Shown piece after piece: positions 33,569-41,098 of a stretch of DNA of 64,000 nucleotides; positions within the stretch are counted from its first letter, which is position 1; every line of letters begins with the position of its first letter. The position numbers and the translations under genes were made by a program. The notes beneath the pieces are model-generated. The model did not search any database. It was not told the DNA's origin and saw only the letters and a list, made by a program, of their open reading frames with translations. The DNA lies in NCBI RefSeq assembly GCF_900103485.1, contig NZ_FNHW01000001.1:221418-285417 (forward strand). The letters run 5' to 3'. This stretch comes from Fictibacillus solisalsi (GTDB lineage: Bacteria > Bacillota > Bacilli > Bacillales > Fictibacillaceae).

Positions 33569-34598
33569 GACGCTTTTCAATAATCTCTTTAATTTTTACA
33601 ATGGCCTCGCTGCTGTTTTGGACACGCAGATTGATCCGCTTATTCTCATCATAATTATTTTCATGAAATTCATAGCGTGGATCATAATAATGCTCCAACA
33701 GCAGTCGGACGGCAGCATGATAGTTGCCGCTTTCCAAATCTTTTTCAATTTGGGCAGCAATCGGGGTGTGAATTCTTCGTTTAATACGCATGAAAGCTTC
33801 CAGGCATTCCTGGTGATGCTCCCATGGAAGGTAGTCCTCCAAAATATGGTTGACCCTCTCGCTCACCGGCATATCGATAAAAATATGCAAACCCTTTTGT
33901 TTCTTCTGAGTTACAAACCCGGGCAGAACCACCTTGCCGACACGTTTGCTTTCGGCTTCCATCAGGATATAAGGTGAGGATTTTAGCTTGTCCAACTCAT
34001 GAAAGAGAAGGGATTCGAACATTTTTTGGTTGTTGGGCACAAGGCCGATCTCCCCAAAAATTGAACCTCTGTGGCCGGCAAGGCCTTCCAGATCCAAAAT
34101 AGGATACCCTTGTTTGGCCAGCTCCTGTAGAATCAATGTTTTTCCTGTTCCGGTATTTCCGTGCAGGACATAAGCTTCGGGTGTAAAATCGATAGCGTCA
34201 AGCTGTTTGACGATCCATTGCCGATAGGTGCGAAAGCCCCCTTGCAGCCGTTGCGCACGGATTCCCATAAGATCGAGTACCGTTGCAGCTGTCCGGCTTC
34301 TCATACCCCCGCGCCAGCAAAACACGGCTTTTGGGCCATCGATCGCGGCAAAGGTTTTAATGAAATGAGGAAGCTTGGCCGAAAAGATTTCTAGGCCGCG
34401 TTCTTTAGCCGCTTCCGAGCTTTTCTGTTTATAAATGGTTCCCACTTCTGCCCGTTCTTCATCAGTAAAGAGGGGAATGTTCAAACTTCCCGGTATTGTG
34501 GAATCTTTATATTCCGATGGCGACCGCACATCGATGAGGGTTATCTCATTTTTATTATAAGCATCCATTAATTCTTCGATTGCAATATCTTGAAACAC
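33546..34598 (-). CDS. mnmH: tRNA 2-selenouridine synthase
   Basis: 350 residues: an N-terminal rhodanese domain (about 5-130) with catalytic Cys94 in VFCWRGGMRSRT, and a P-loop domain with GNTGTGKT (147-154). MnmH exchanges sulfur for selenium in 2-thiouridine at the wobble position of Lys, Glu and Gln tRNAs, using selenophosphate from SelD and a geranylated intermediate. Start is GTG 34598 with AAAGGCGG 8 nt upstream. No selD is in the window; without it the enzyme would only geranylate. B. subtilis 168 lacks this gene, so it is an accessory trait here. Confidence 0.92.
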   Translation of the reverse strand: MFQDIAIEELMDAYNKNEITLIDVRSPSEYKDSTIPGSLNIPLFTDEERAEVGTIYKQKSSEAAKERGLEIFSAKLPHFIKTFAAIDGPKAVFCWRGGMRSRTAATVLDLMGIRAQRLQGGFRTYRQWIVKQLDAIDFTPEAYVLHGNTGTGKTLILQELAKQGYPILDLEGLAGHRGSIFGEIGLVPNNQKMFESLLFHELDKLKSSPYILMEAESKRVGKVVLPGFVTQKKQKGLHIFIDMPVSERVNHILEDYLPWEHHQECLEAFMRIKRRIHTPIAAQIEKDLESGNYHAAVRLLLEHYYDPRYEFHENNYDENKRINLRVQNSSEAIVKIKEIIEKRQPAHTVL

Positions 34599-34764
34599 TG
34601 GCTTTTCCGCCTTTCTTTTAATACGTCTATTTCATATTATAAAATACTTTTACAAGAAATGCATAATCGCCGCACAATCATCCTTCATCTGCCAAAAAAT
34701 TAAATGCTTGTGATATAATGGGGGGTATTGAAAAAAGACTGTAAATAATTAAGGTGGGAATAAA

Positions 34765-35835
34765 ATGTCTCAAATAAATCATTCTGTTCAACAAGGGCGT
34801 TCCAGAAACAAGGAAGCCATCTGGGCTTTTGTTATTTTTTTGATTGTGGCCGCAGCAGGTCTTCTCTATGTGAAGTGGTGGCCGTACTTTCAAAAAGCGA
34901 TTAGTTCATCCGTTACACATACCATTGGACCATCCATATTGGGCGATCAGTCAGCTTCAAGTTCGCCATGGGCATCTGCCTGGGATTATGCGAAGGTATA
35001 TTTTCTGTCAGTATGGAAAGCCGCTGCACTCGGCATTCTTTTAGGTTCTTTAATTCAAGTGCTTCTTCCATCACGCTGGCTGCTTAAGGTATTGGGAAAA
35101 ACATCATTCGGAAGTACGGTTGCTGGCGGACTGGCATCTATTCCGGGAATGATGTGCACATGCTGTGCTGCCCCGATGGCGGTCGGCATGCGCAAAAAGA
35201 AAGTCTCTGTTGGGGCAAGCATAGCTTTCTGGCTGGGCAACCCGACCATCAACCCGGCAACCCTGATTTTTATGACCTTTGTGCTCTCATGGAAATTTAC
35301 GGTGCTTCGTCTGGTTTTCGGGCTCGTTCTTGTATTTGGTGTCAGTTACCTCGCGAACCGGTTTGCGAAAGACGCTGAACCCGTAAATTTGGAAGATGTA
35401 CCGGAAAGTGAGACCCTTGAAGAGGAACAGGGGCCATTTTTCAAAAGATGGATGAAGAGCCTTAGAACTATGCTGCTGCATATCGGACCAGCGTATATTC
35501 TTTCCGTCCTGTTGCTGGGTGCTGCCCGAATTTGGCTGTTCCCGCAGCTTAGTGAAACAGCTTCAAACAGCTTGTTCGCGATCATTGGTTTTGCGCTTGC
35601 CGGCATGCTGTTTGTGATTCCTACGGCTGCTGAAATTCCAATCATCCAGACATTCATGCTTGTTGGATTGGGAGAAGGCCCGGCCGCAGCCTTGCTCATT
35701 ACGCTTCCTGCACTCAGCCTCCCTTCATTGTTGATCGTAGCTCGTTCCTATCCAAAGCGTGTGCTTGGATTTGTTAGTGCTTCAGTAGTGGTTTTGGGAG
35801 TACTGAGCGGAATAGCAGGCATGCTTTTCCTTTAA
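34765..35835 (+). CDS. Permease with CTCC motif (YraQ/SO_0444-type)
   Basis: 356 residues, about eight to ten hydrophobic segments and a charged loop in the middle (about 200-225). The signature of the two-half permease family (Pfam ArsP_1/DUF318) is seen twice in related form: GGLASIPGMMCTCCAAPMAVGMRKKKVS with LGNPTINPATL in the first half, and FVIPTAAEIPIIQTFM in the second. Members include methylarsenite and other metal or metalloid exporters; the paired Cys suggest a thiophilic ligand. ATG 34765 follows AAGGTGGG, and an extended -10 (TGTGATATAAT) lies upstream. A terminator follows. Substrate not known. Confidence 0.8.
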   Translation: MSQINHSVQQGRSRNKEAIWAFVIFLIVAAAGLLYVKWWPYFQKAISSSVTHTIGPSILGDQSASSSPWASAWDYAKVYFLSVWKAAALGILLGSLIQVLLPSRWLLKVLGKTSFGSTVAGGLASIPGMMCTCCAAPMAVGMRKKKVSVGASIAFWLGNPTINPATLIFMTFVLSWKFTVLRLVFGLVLVFGVSYLANRFAKDAEPVNLEDVPESETLEEEQGPFFKRWMKSLRTMLLHIGPAYILSVLLLGAARIWLFPQLSETASNSLFAIIGFALAGMLFVIPTAAEIPIIQTFMLVGLGEGPAAALLITLPALSLPSLLIVARSYPKRVLGFVSASVVVLGVLSGIAGMLFL

Positions 35836-35901
35836 GTTTTATTGTAATCTCTTATGCTCTTTAAAGTATTAAATTTCCGTTCCAACCTTTAGAATTGATA
35901 T

Positions 35902-35936
35902 AAAAGGCCATCGCTGAATAAGTGGTGGCCTTTTTA
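35902..35936 (+). terminator. Terminator after the CTCC permease
   Basis: AAAAGGCCA...C and G...TGGCCTTTTT pair across about 10 nt; T5 tail. Confidence 0.85.
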
Positions 35937-35951
35937 TGCCCGAAAAGCCCA

Positions 35952-35981
35952 TTCACTTTTTTCTGGAAACTGTGATATACT
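35952..35981 (+). promoter_or_regulatory. Promoter of the ABC-F leader transcript
   Basis: TTCACT, 18-bp spacer, TATACT with TGTG just upstream of the -10. Transcription from about 35988 would give a leader of some 300 nt before the ABC-F start. Confidence 0.6.
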
Positions 35982-36009
35982 AACAGCAACAATAAGAAGG
36001 AGGTATCCA

Positions 36010-36162
36010 ATTAGACACGATGTGGAACTAATCCCTTTGTCGATCATGAAGTTTGATTGCACGGCAAATGAGCTCTGCGGCTGCGGAGCGGGATGGGATA
36101 CGTCTGTCTATGGATATACTCGGGGTTCGATTTTTCCGCTTGTTTTATTAGGCGGAAGGTAG
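36010..36162 (+). CDS. Possible leader peptide frame with ATT start
   Basis: A 50-codon frame starts at ATT 36010, exactly 5 nt after the consensus site AAGGAGGT, and ends at TAG 36160-36162, before the terminator. It runs through the antiterminator-forming segment and includes Cys-Gly-Cys-Gly. ATT is a rare start; alternatives are an ATG at 36019 giving only three codons (Met-Trp-Asn), at poor spacing of 14 nt, or an in-frame ATG at 36046. Some translated leader is likely, this exact one is unsure. Confidence 0.3.
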   Translation: MRHDVELIPLSIMKFDCTANELCGCGAGWDTSVYGYTRGSIFPLVLLGGR

Positions 36163-36200
36163 TCCGTTGTATTTCTTGTATCTTTTTTTCGCTTGTCTGA

Positions 36201-36227
36201 GACCGCAGAAGCTTCTGCGGTCTTTTT
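36201..36227 (+). terminator. Intrinsic terminator inside the ABC-F leader
   Basis: GACCGCAG-AAGCTT-CTGCGGTC is a perfect 22-bp palindrome followed by TTTTT, 62 nt before the ABC-F start codon; premature termination is expected by default. Confidence 0.85.
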
Positions 36228-36288
36228 GTGTATTCAAATTTCATATGTCCACTTAAGCCTGTAAATGATGATACAAAGCGGTGATTGT

Positions 36289-38016
36289 ATGGAACTTATT
36301 AAATGTTATGAAGTACAGAAGGAATTCGGCGAGCAGAAAGTGCTCCGCAACGTAACGATGGAAATTGGCCAACATGAAAAAATTGGTCTTGTGGGGGCAA
36401 ACGGTGCAGGAAAGACCACGCTTGCAAACATTATATTCGGAAACATGCTGCAGGATGGAGGTACGGTAACAAGGTTTAAGAAAAAGCTTAAGGTCGGCTA
36501 CCTTAGGCAATCCACCTCTTATACAGCAAATTCGCTGACAGACCTGGCCAATGAACAGAAGAATTTTCTTCAAATCACAAGCCGCCTCGGACTCCAAAAA
36601 GTGAACGAATGGAATGAAGAAAGGTATGAGGGGTTAAGCGGCGGAGAAAAGACGAAAATGGCCATCGCACATATCTGGTCCGATAATCCGGATATTTTAA
36701 TTCTTGATGAGCCAACCAACCATCTTGATTTTCAGGGAGTAGAATGGCTGATCAAGGAACTGAAGTCGTTTCAGGGAGCCGTGCTGATCATATCACATGA
36801 CCGGTACTTTCTGGATCAAACCGTGGAACGGATCGTTGAATTAACGGACGGCGAGTCACATGATTACATCGGAAACTATACCGAATATCGGAAAGAGAAG
36901 GAACGCCGATATCAGGCACAACTCCATGACTACGAAAATCAGATAAAATATGAGCAAAAAATTCAGGAAGAGATCAGCCGTCTTAATAACTGGTCCTCCA
37001 AAGCCCACAGGGAAGCGGGGAAAACCGGAAAGATGGCAGATATGCGCGGTACAAAGGAATTTTACCGAAGCAAAGCGAAGAGCATGGATAAACATATCAA
37101 ATCCAGAATTAAACGGCTTGAAAATTTGGAGCTTGAAGGTGTCGAGCGTCCAAAAGAGGAAGCGAAAATCCAATTTGGGTGGGAAAATCCCGAAAAGCGA
37201 GGGAAACGGTTGGTGGCGGCATCCGATCTCTCCAAATCCTTCGGAGAGAGGCTCCTGTTCCAAAACAGTTCCTTTTATATACAGCGTGGGGAACGGATTG
37301 GCTTAACAGGCCCAAACGGGTGCGGAAAAACAACGTTCCTTAACATGCTGACAGGTAAGGAAACTTCTGATTCGGGAGAACTTTGGATCAGCCCTGCAGC
37401 AAAAATCGCGTATCTGACCCAAGATGTGACGGATCTTAACCCAGAAAAGACAGTGCTTTCCCTCATACAGGAGCTCCTTGAGATTCGGTCGGAGGCAGCC
37501 AAAGCGAGAACACTTCTGGCGAATATGGGCTTCCATGAAACTATGCTGAAACAGCCCATCAAGACGCTAAGCCTTGGAGAACGAATGCGTGTGAAACTCG
37601 CGCTACTGATTCTGCAGCAGCATGATCTGCTCATTCTTGATGAGCCGACCAATCATATGGACCTGGCGAGCCGGGAGCAATTGGAGGAAGCGCTGCATTC
37701 ATTCAACGGTACTTTGTTGGTTGTGTCCCATGACCGCTTTTTTCTCGAAAAAACATGTGAGAAGCTGTTGGTTTTCCGTGACCAAACCATTTTCAAAACG
37801 GAAGAAGGATTTAAGGAATATATGGAGGGGAATCGTCAAAGCTCTCGTTTCAAAAAGGAAACAAACGATGAAAAAAAGGAAAGGAAAATGGTCATTGAGA
37901 CTCGGATCACGGCCATATTGGGGGAACTCAGTGTGCTTGTGCCTGGTCAAAAGGAATATATGAAATTGGACGAGGAATTCAAAGAATTGATGGCAGAAAA
38001 ACGAAAGCTTCAATAA
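36289..38016 (+). CDS. ABC-F ribosome-protection ATPase (VmlR-like)
   Basis: 575 residues, two ABC domains and no membrane part. Walker A: GANGAGKTT and GPNGCGKTT; signatures LSGGEKTK and LSLGERMR; Walker B LILDEPTNHLDF and LILDEPTNHMDL; switch SHDRYFL and SHDRFFL. The inter-domain arm (about 190-290, Lys/Glu-rich, NNWSSKAHREAGKTGKMADMR) and C-terminal helical extension resemble VmlR, the B. subtilis factor that displaces virginiamycin M, lincomycin and tiamulin from the ribosome. Drug range here cannot be read from sequence. The frame opens at 36265 but ATG 36289 has GGTGAT just before and the right N-terminus. Controlled by the leader attenuator; terminator follows. Confidence 0.87.
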   Translation: MELIKCYEVQKEFGEQKVLRNVTMEIGQHEKIGLVGANGAGKTTLANIIFGNMLQDGGTVTRFKKKLKVGYLRQSTSYTANSLTDLANEQKNFLQITSRLGLQKVNEWNEERYEGLSGGEKTKMAIAHIWSDNPDILILDEPTNHLDFQGVEWLIKELKSFQGAVLIISHDRYFLDQTVERIVELTDGESHDYIGNYTEYRKEKERRYQAQLHDYENQIKYEQKIQEEISRLNNWSSKAHREAGKTGKMADMRGTKEFYRSKAKSMDKHIKSRIKRLENLELEGVERPKEEAKIQFGWENPEKRGKRLVAASDLSKSFGERLLFQNSSFYIQRGERIGLTGPNGCGKTTFLNMLTGKETSDSGELWISPAAKIAYLTQDVTDLNPEKTVLSLIQELLEIRSEAAKARTLLANMGFHETMLKQPIKTLSLGERMRVKLALLILQQHDLLILDEPTNHMDLASREQLEEALHSFNGTLLVVSHDRFFLEKTCEKLLVFRDQTIFKTEEGFKEYMEGNRQSSRFKKETNDEKKERKMVIETRITAILGELSVLVPGQKEYMKLDEEFKELMAEKRKLQ

Positions 38017-38043
38017 GCCTGGGCACCTGCCCGGGCTTTTTTA
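38015..38043 (+). terminator. Terminator after the ABC-F gene
   Basis: AAGCC-T-GGGCA (38015-38025) and TGCCC-G-GGCTT (38028-38038), then T6; overlaps the stop codon. Confidence 0.85.
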
Positions 38044-38226
38044 ATCGGACGGCAACGGCTTTTTTTAAAATGATCCGACAGTAATCACTTCATCGTGATA
38101 TTCAAGAGAATATCAGCGGAAAAAAAAGAAAATGTTATGAAAATGTGACAGATAATGCAAATTATTTAATGTTACATAATCATGTGTTAAACTAGTATTA
38201 AGTAACATAGACTAAGGTGATGAATA

Positions 38227-38778
38227 ATGGAATATGTAGAAGCATTACGGGATGTTAAACAGATCAGCATGATGAAAAGGTATTTAAAGAAACATTCGGA
38301 GAGGGATTATGTTCTGTTCGTCTTTGGCATCAATACCGGTCTTAAGATTACCGAGATGCTCGAAATTAAGGTAAAAGAGGTAATGGAGAATGGAAAGATG
38401 CTCGACTTCTTCAGGCTCCCAGACAGTGAAGCAGAAATTTATCTCAATCAAAAAGTGAAGAACGCGCTGCTGCACTACATTGAAGCCAGTGACCTTTCGG
38501 AAGACAGCTTTCTGTTCTCATCAAGAAAAACAAAACTTCCGATTACCCGCCAGCAAGCATACCGGGTCATTCATCAGGCTGCAGAAGCTGTGGGAGTCAA
38601 TGGAAAGATCGGAACCAACTCGATGAGAAAGACCTTCGGCTACCACGCGTACCGACGGGGAGTAGCCATATCTTTGCTTCAAAGGCATTTTCACCATGCA
38701 ACCCCCTCGGAAACGCGTAAATACCTTGGCATCAAAAAAGATGAGAACATCCGTACCACAATTGATGTTAATCTATAG
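38227..38778 (+). CDS. Tyrosine-recombinase catalytic-domain protein with altered active site
   Basis: 183 residues, only the C-terminal catalytic domain of the phage integrase family, as in B. subtilis YoeC. Reading against the canonical R-K-HxxR-H-Y set: the first Arg (usually TGLRxxE) is Lys40 in TGLKITE; the HxxR box is TNSMRKT, so Arg134 is kept but His is replaced; His157 and the nucleophile Tyr166 (TRKYLGI) are kept. With no DNA-binding N-domain and two changed residues it may not recombine DNA. ATG 38227 follows AAGGTGATG. An inverted repeat ATGTTAC/GTAACAT (38169-38208) lies upstream. No att-like repeats or other phage genes are nearby. Role unknown. Confidence 0.75.
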   Translation: MEYVEALRDVKQISMMKRYLKKHSERDYVLFVFGINTGLKITEMLEIKVKEVMENGKMLDFFRLPDSEAEIYLNQKVKNALLHYIEASDLSEDSFLFSSRKTKLPITRQQAYRVIHQAAEAVGVNGKIGTNSMRKTFGYHAYRRGVAISLLQRHFHHATPSETRKYLGIKKDENIRTTIDVNL

Positions 38779-38823
38779 TGCATCACCTTAACAGTGTTAC
38801 ACCATTACAAAGGAGGAATGAAA

Positions 38824-39309
38824 TTGGATATTCGGGAGGGCGAATTACCGGGTATTGGACGGAAATTTGAAATTATTACGAAAGCGGGAGAAAAAATTGT
38901 GGTTGTTATCCACGATGACGGGCGGCGTGAACTGTACCATTTCGATTCCGATCATGAAGAAAGCATTTCAAGTGTCACCTTTAATGATTCGGAGGCACGG
39001 CAGATTGCTTCCATCATTGGTGGTATGGCCTACAAGCCACAGGCAGTCGAAAGCATGGAAATGGCGCTTGAAGGTCTGGTCATTGAGTGGTATAAAGTTG
39101 AAGCTCAAGCGTCGGCTATCGGTGAAACGATCGGCGGTATCGATATTCGAAACAAGTATAATGTTACCGTCATTGCAATGTTAAAAAAGAATATGAAAAA
39201 GCTGTTCAACCCTGGCCCGGAAACGGTTATTGAGGCAGGGGACATGCTGGTTCTGTCCGGAGAAAGGCATGATTTGAAAAAACTGATCAGTGATCGATTA
39301 TCTACTTAA
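38824..39309 (+). CDS. khtT: KhtT regulatory subunit of the K+/H+ antiporter
   Basis: 161 residues. LDIREGELPGIGRKFEI at the start and a C-terminal RCK_C (TrkA-C) domain (about 75-160: AIGETIGGIDIRNKYNVTVIAMLKK, VIEAGDMLVLSGE) match KhtT/YhaT of B. subtilis, which binds cyclic di-AMP and gates KhtU. Start is TTG 38824, 7 nt after AGGAGG; the ATG at 38818 is too close to that site. The gene follows the recombinase-like gene by 45 nt and precedes khtU by 13 nt. khtS, the first gene of the B. subtilis operon, is not here. Confidence 0.9.
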   Translation: MDIREGELPGIGRKFEIITKAGEKIVVVIHDDGRRELYHFDSDHEESISSVTFNDSEARQIASIIGGMAYKPQAVESMEMALEGLVIEWYKVEAQASAIGETIGGIDIRNKYNVTVIAMLKKNMKKLFNPGPETVIEAGDMLVLSGERHDLKKLISDRLST

Positions 39310-39322
39310 GGGGTGATAACTT

Positions 39323-40549
39323 TTGGATCATTTAGTATTTGAAGTCGGCACGGCTCTGTTATTGGTAGCATTTGCGGCCATCCTTGCAGGCAAGCTCAAG
39401 TTTTCCATCATCCCGTTCCTGATTATCATTGGAATGCTTGTCGGACCGCATGCGCCGCATATTGGTGTAATTAGCCTGAAGTTTATCGAAAGTGAAGAGA
39501 TAATTGCGTTTCTTGGCCGGATCGGGGTGTTATTCCTGTTGTTCTACCTGGGCCTTGAATTCTCAGTGAAAAAGCTGGTGAAGTCAGGAAGATCCATCGT
39601 GGTCGGAGGGACCATCTACATTGCGATTAATTTCACGATGGGTATATTGTATGGAATGGTTATGGGCTTCCCTCTGCTGGAAGTTTTGATCGTTGCCGGG
39701 ATTATCACGATTTCTTCGAGTGCGATTGTTGCAAAGGTTCTTGTTGATCTCCGTCGAACGGGTAACAAGGAAACCGAATTGATCCTGGGAATTATTATGT
39801 TCGAAGATATCTTCCTCGCCGTCTATCTGTCGGTTGTATCCGGGCTCGTATTGGGTGACTCCACCTCGCTCGGAGGCTCTATTATCTCCATTTTAACCGC
39901 GCTTGGTTATATGCTCTTGTTTTTCATCGTCGCCAGAAAAGCGACGCCTCTGCTCAATAAATTATTAAACATTTCCTCTGATGAAATCTTTATCATTGTT
40001 GTTTTTGCAGTATTGTTCTTTGTCGCTGGTTTTTCAGAAACCATTCATGTCGCAGAAGCCATTGGTGCATTGCTTTTGGGTCTGGTTTTTTCCGAGACCG
40101 AGCATAGCGACCGCATTGAACACCTTGTTGTTCCATTTAGGGATTTCTTTGGAGCCATCTTTTTCTTCAGTTTTGGACTGAGTATTGATCCGTTCTCCCT
40201 GGGAGGAGCGGTTTGGCTCGCGTTGGGTGCAGTTTTCATTACCATTCTTGGTAACTTTATCGCCGGAATGATTGCCGGAAGGAGAGCCGGTCTTTCGCAT
40301 AAAGCTTCGGCGAACATTGGATTAACCATCGTTTCCCGGGGGGAATTCTCCATTATCATGGCCAACCTGGGTATAGCGGGAGGGCTCATGCCAATGTTGA
40401 AACCATTCTCCGCGCTTTATGTGCTGATCCTTGCCATTCTTGGTCCACTCATGACAAAAGAATCCAAAAAAATCTACCTCTTTTGCGATAAAATCTTTAA
40501 ATGGAGTAACAAACAAGAGAAAAAGAAAGCAGAGCCATCCTCCTCATAA
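39323..40549 (+). CDS. khtU: KhtU K+/H+ antiporter (CPA2 family)
   Basis: 408 residues with about 12-13 membrane helices of the Na+/H+ exchanger fold; GIITISSSAIVAKVLVDL is the core discontinuous helix region, and FFFSFGLSIDP and NIGLTIVSRGEFSIIMANLG are CPA2 hallmarks. With KhtT it exports potassium in exchange for protons, protecting at high pH, high K+ or low c-di-AMP need. No RCK domain on the chain itself, hence the separate KhtT. Start TTG 39323 follows AAGGGGTGAT. Terminator downstream. Confidence 0.92.
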   Translation: MDHLVFEVGTALLLVAFAAILAGKLKFSIIPFLIIIGMLVGPHAPHIGVISLKFIESEEIIAFLGRIGVLFLLFYLGLEFSVKKLVKSGRSIVVGGTIYIAINFTMGILYGMVMGFPLLEVLIVAGIITISSSAIVAKVLVDLRRTGNKETELILGIIMFEDIFLAVYLSVVSGLVLGDSTSLGGSIISILTALGYMLLFFIVARKATPLLNKLLNISSDEIFIIVVFAVLFFVAGFSETIHVAEAIGALLLGLVFSETEHSDRIEHLVVPFRDFFGAIFFFSFGLSIDPFSLGGAVWLALGAVFITILGNFIAGMIAGRRAGLSHKASANIGLTIVSRGEFSIIMANLGIAGGLMPMLKPFSALYVLILAILGPLMTKESKKIYLFCDKIFKWSNKQEKKKAEPSSS

Positions 40550-40574
40550 GGGAAAGGATCATATAACGGTGAAA

Positions 40575-40613
40575 AAGAAACAGGAAAGCCTCCAGGTTTT
40601 CCTGTTTCTTTTT
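40575..40613 (+). terminator. Terminator after khtU
   Basis: AAGAAACAGGAAA and TTTCCTGTTTCTT around a 9-nt loop, ending in T-run. Confidence 0.92.
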
Positions 40614-40669
40614 TTGTGTGTAGGGTTAGAAAAAATAGGTAATTTTTGTTGTTTTAATTGTCACAATAG

Positions 40670-40706
40670 TGTATGATACATAGTATAATATAGTGTACGA
40701 TGTACA
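40670..40706. promoter_or_regulatory. Twin PadR-type operator at the PadR promoter
   Basis: TGTAT-G-ATACA (40670-40680) and TGTAC-GAT-GTACA (40694-40706) are perfect palindromes embedded in a 24-bp-spaced direct repeat (TAGTGTAYGATRYA). They flank the -10 TATAAT (40684-40689), so binding would block it. PadR proteins typically bind ATGT-N8-ACAT-like dyads. Confidence 0.65.
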
Positions 40707-40753
40707 GTATTGTTTGTCGTATAACATTAAGTAACAAAGAAATGAGGTGTCCG

Positions 40754-41098
40754 GTGACATTACTTCAATCTTTAACAACAGAACTGAGGAGAGGAACGCT
40801 TACACTGGCCGTTCTTAGTCAGCTCCGGAAACCGCAGTATGGCTATTCTCTTGTACAATCTTTGGAAGCATCAGGAATCAGCATTGATCAGAGCACCTTA
40901 TATCCATTGCTTCGCAGATTGGAGAAGCAAGAGCTTGTCACTAGCAGCTGGGACACGTCAGAAAGCAGACCCCGCAAGTATTATGTGTTAAGTGAGTATG
41001 GGACGGAGATTTTTCTGCAGCTGAAAAAAGAGTGGAAGAAAACATCAGATGAACTTTCGATATTATTACAAGGAGAGGAAGAGGATGAATCTGATTGA
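40754..41098 (+). CDS. PadR-family transcriptional regulator
   Basis: 114 residues: a winged helix (about 5-90) with TELRRGTLTLAVLSQLRKPQYGYSLVQ, STLYPLLRRLEKQELV and RPRKYYVLSEYG, the classic PadR order, and a short dimerization helix. Start GTG 40754 follows GAGGTG by 5 nt; the frame extends upstream to 40700 but that part covers an operator. Its last 14 nt overlap the next gene, a HAAS-type membrane protein; PadR-HAAS pairs usually regulate each other or an exporter. Likely autorepressor through the twin sites at 40670-40706. Confidence 0.9.
   Translation: MTLLQSLTTELRRGTLTLAVLSQLRKPQYGYSLVQSLEASGISIDQSTLYPLLRRLEKQELVTSSWDTSESRPRKYYVLSEYGTEIFLQLKKEWKKTSDELSILLQGEEEDESD

Larger units (their letters stand above)
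35997..36227 (+). promoter_or_regulatory. Attenuator leader of the ABC-F resistance gene
   Basis: The leader has a strong unattached ribosome site AAGGAGGT (35997-36004), a GC-rich segment GCTCTGCGGCTGCGGAGC (36071-36088), an inverted repeat TTCCGC/GCGGAA (about 36136-36157) and a perfect terminator (36201-36227). CTGCGG in the early segment is complementary to CCGCAG of the terminator stem, so an antiterminator is possible. This is the layout of ribosome-mediated attenuation known for vmlR and lmo0919-type ABC-F genes: drug-stalled ribosomes on a short frame let polymerase read through. Confidence 0.65.

Noticed and set aside
36019-36030. Three-codon frame ATG TGG AAC TAA as the ABC-F leader peptide
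   Set aside because: The ribosome site is 14 nt away, too far for efficient initiation; kept only as an alternative to the ATT frame.
38169-38208. Attachment site for the recombinase-like gene (ATGTTAC/GTAACAT)
   Set aside because: It is an inverted, not direct, repeat, with no matching copy at another boundary and no mobile-element genes; more likely regulatory.
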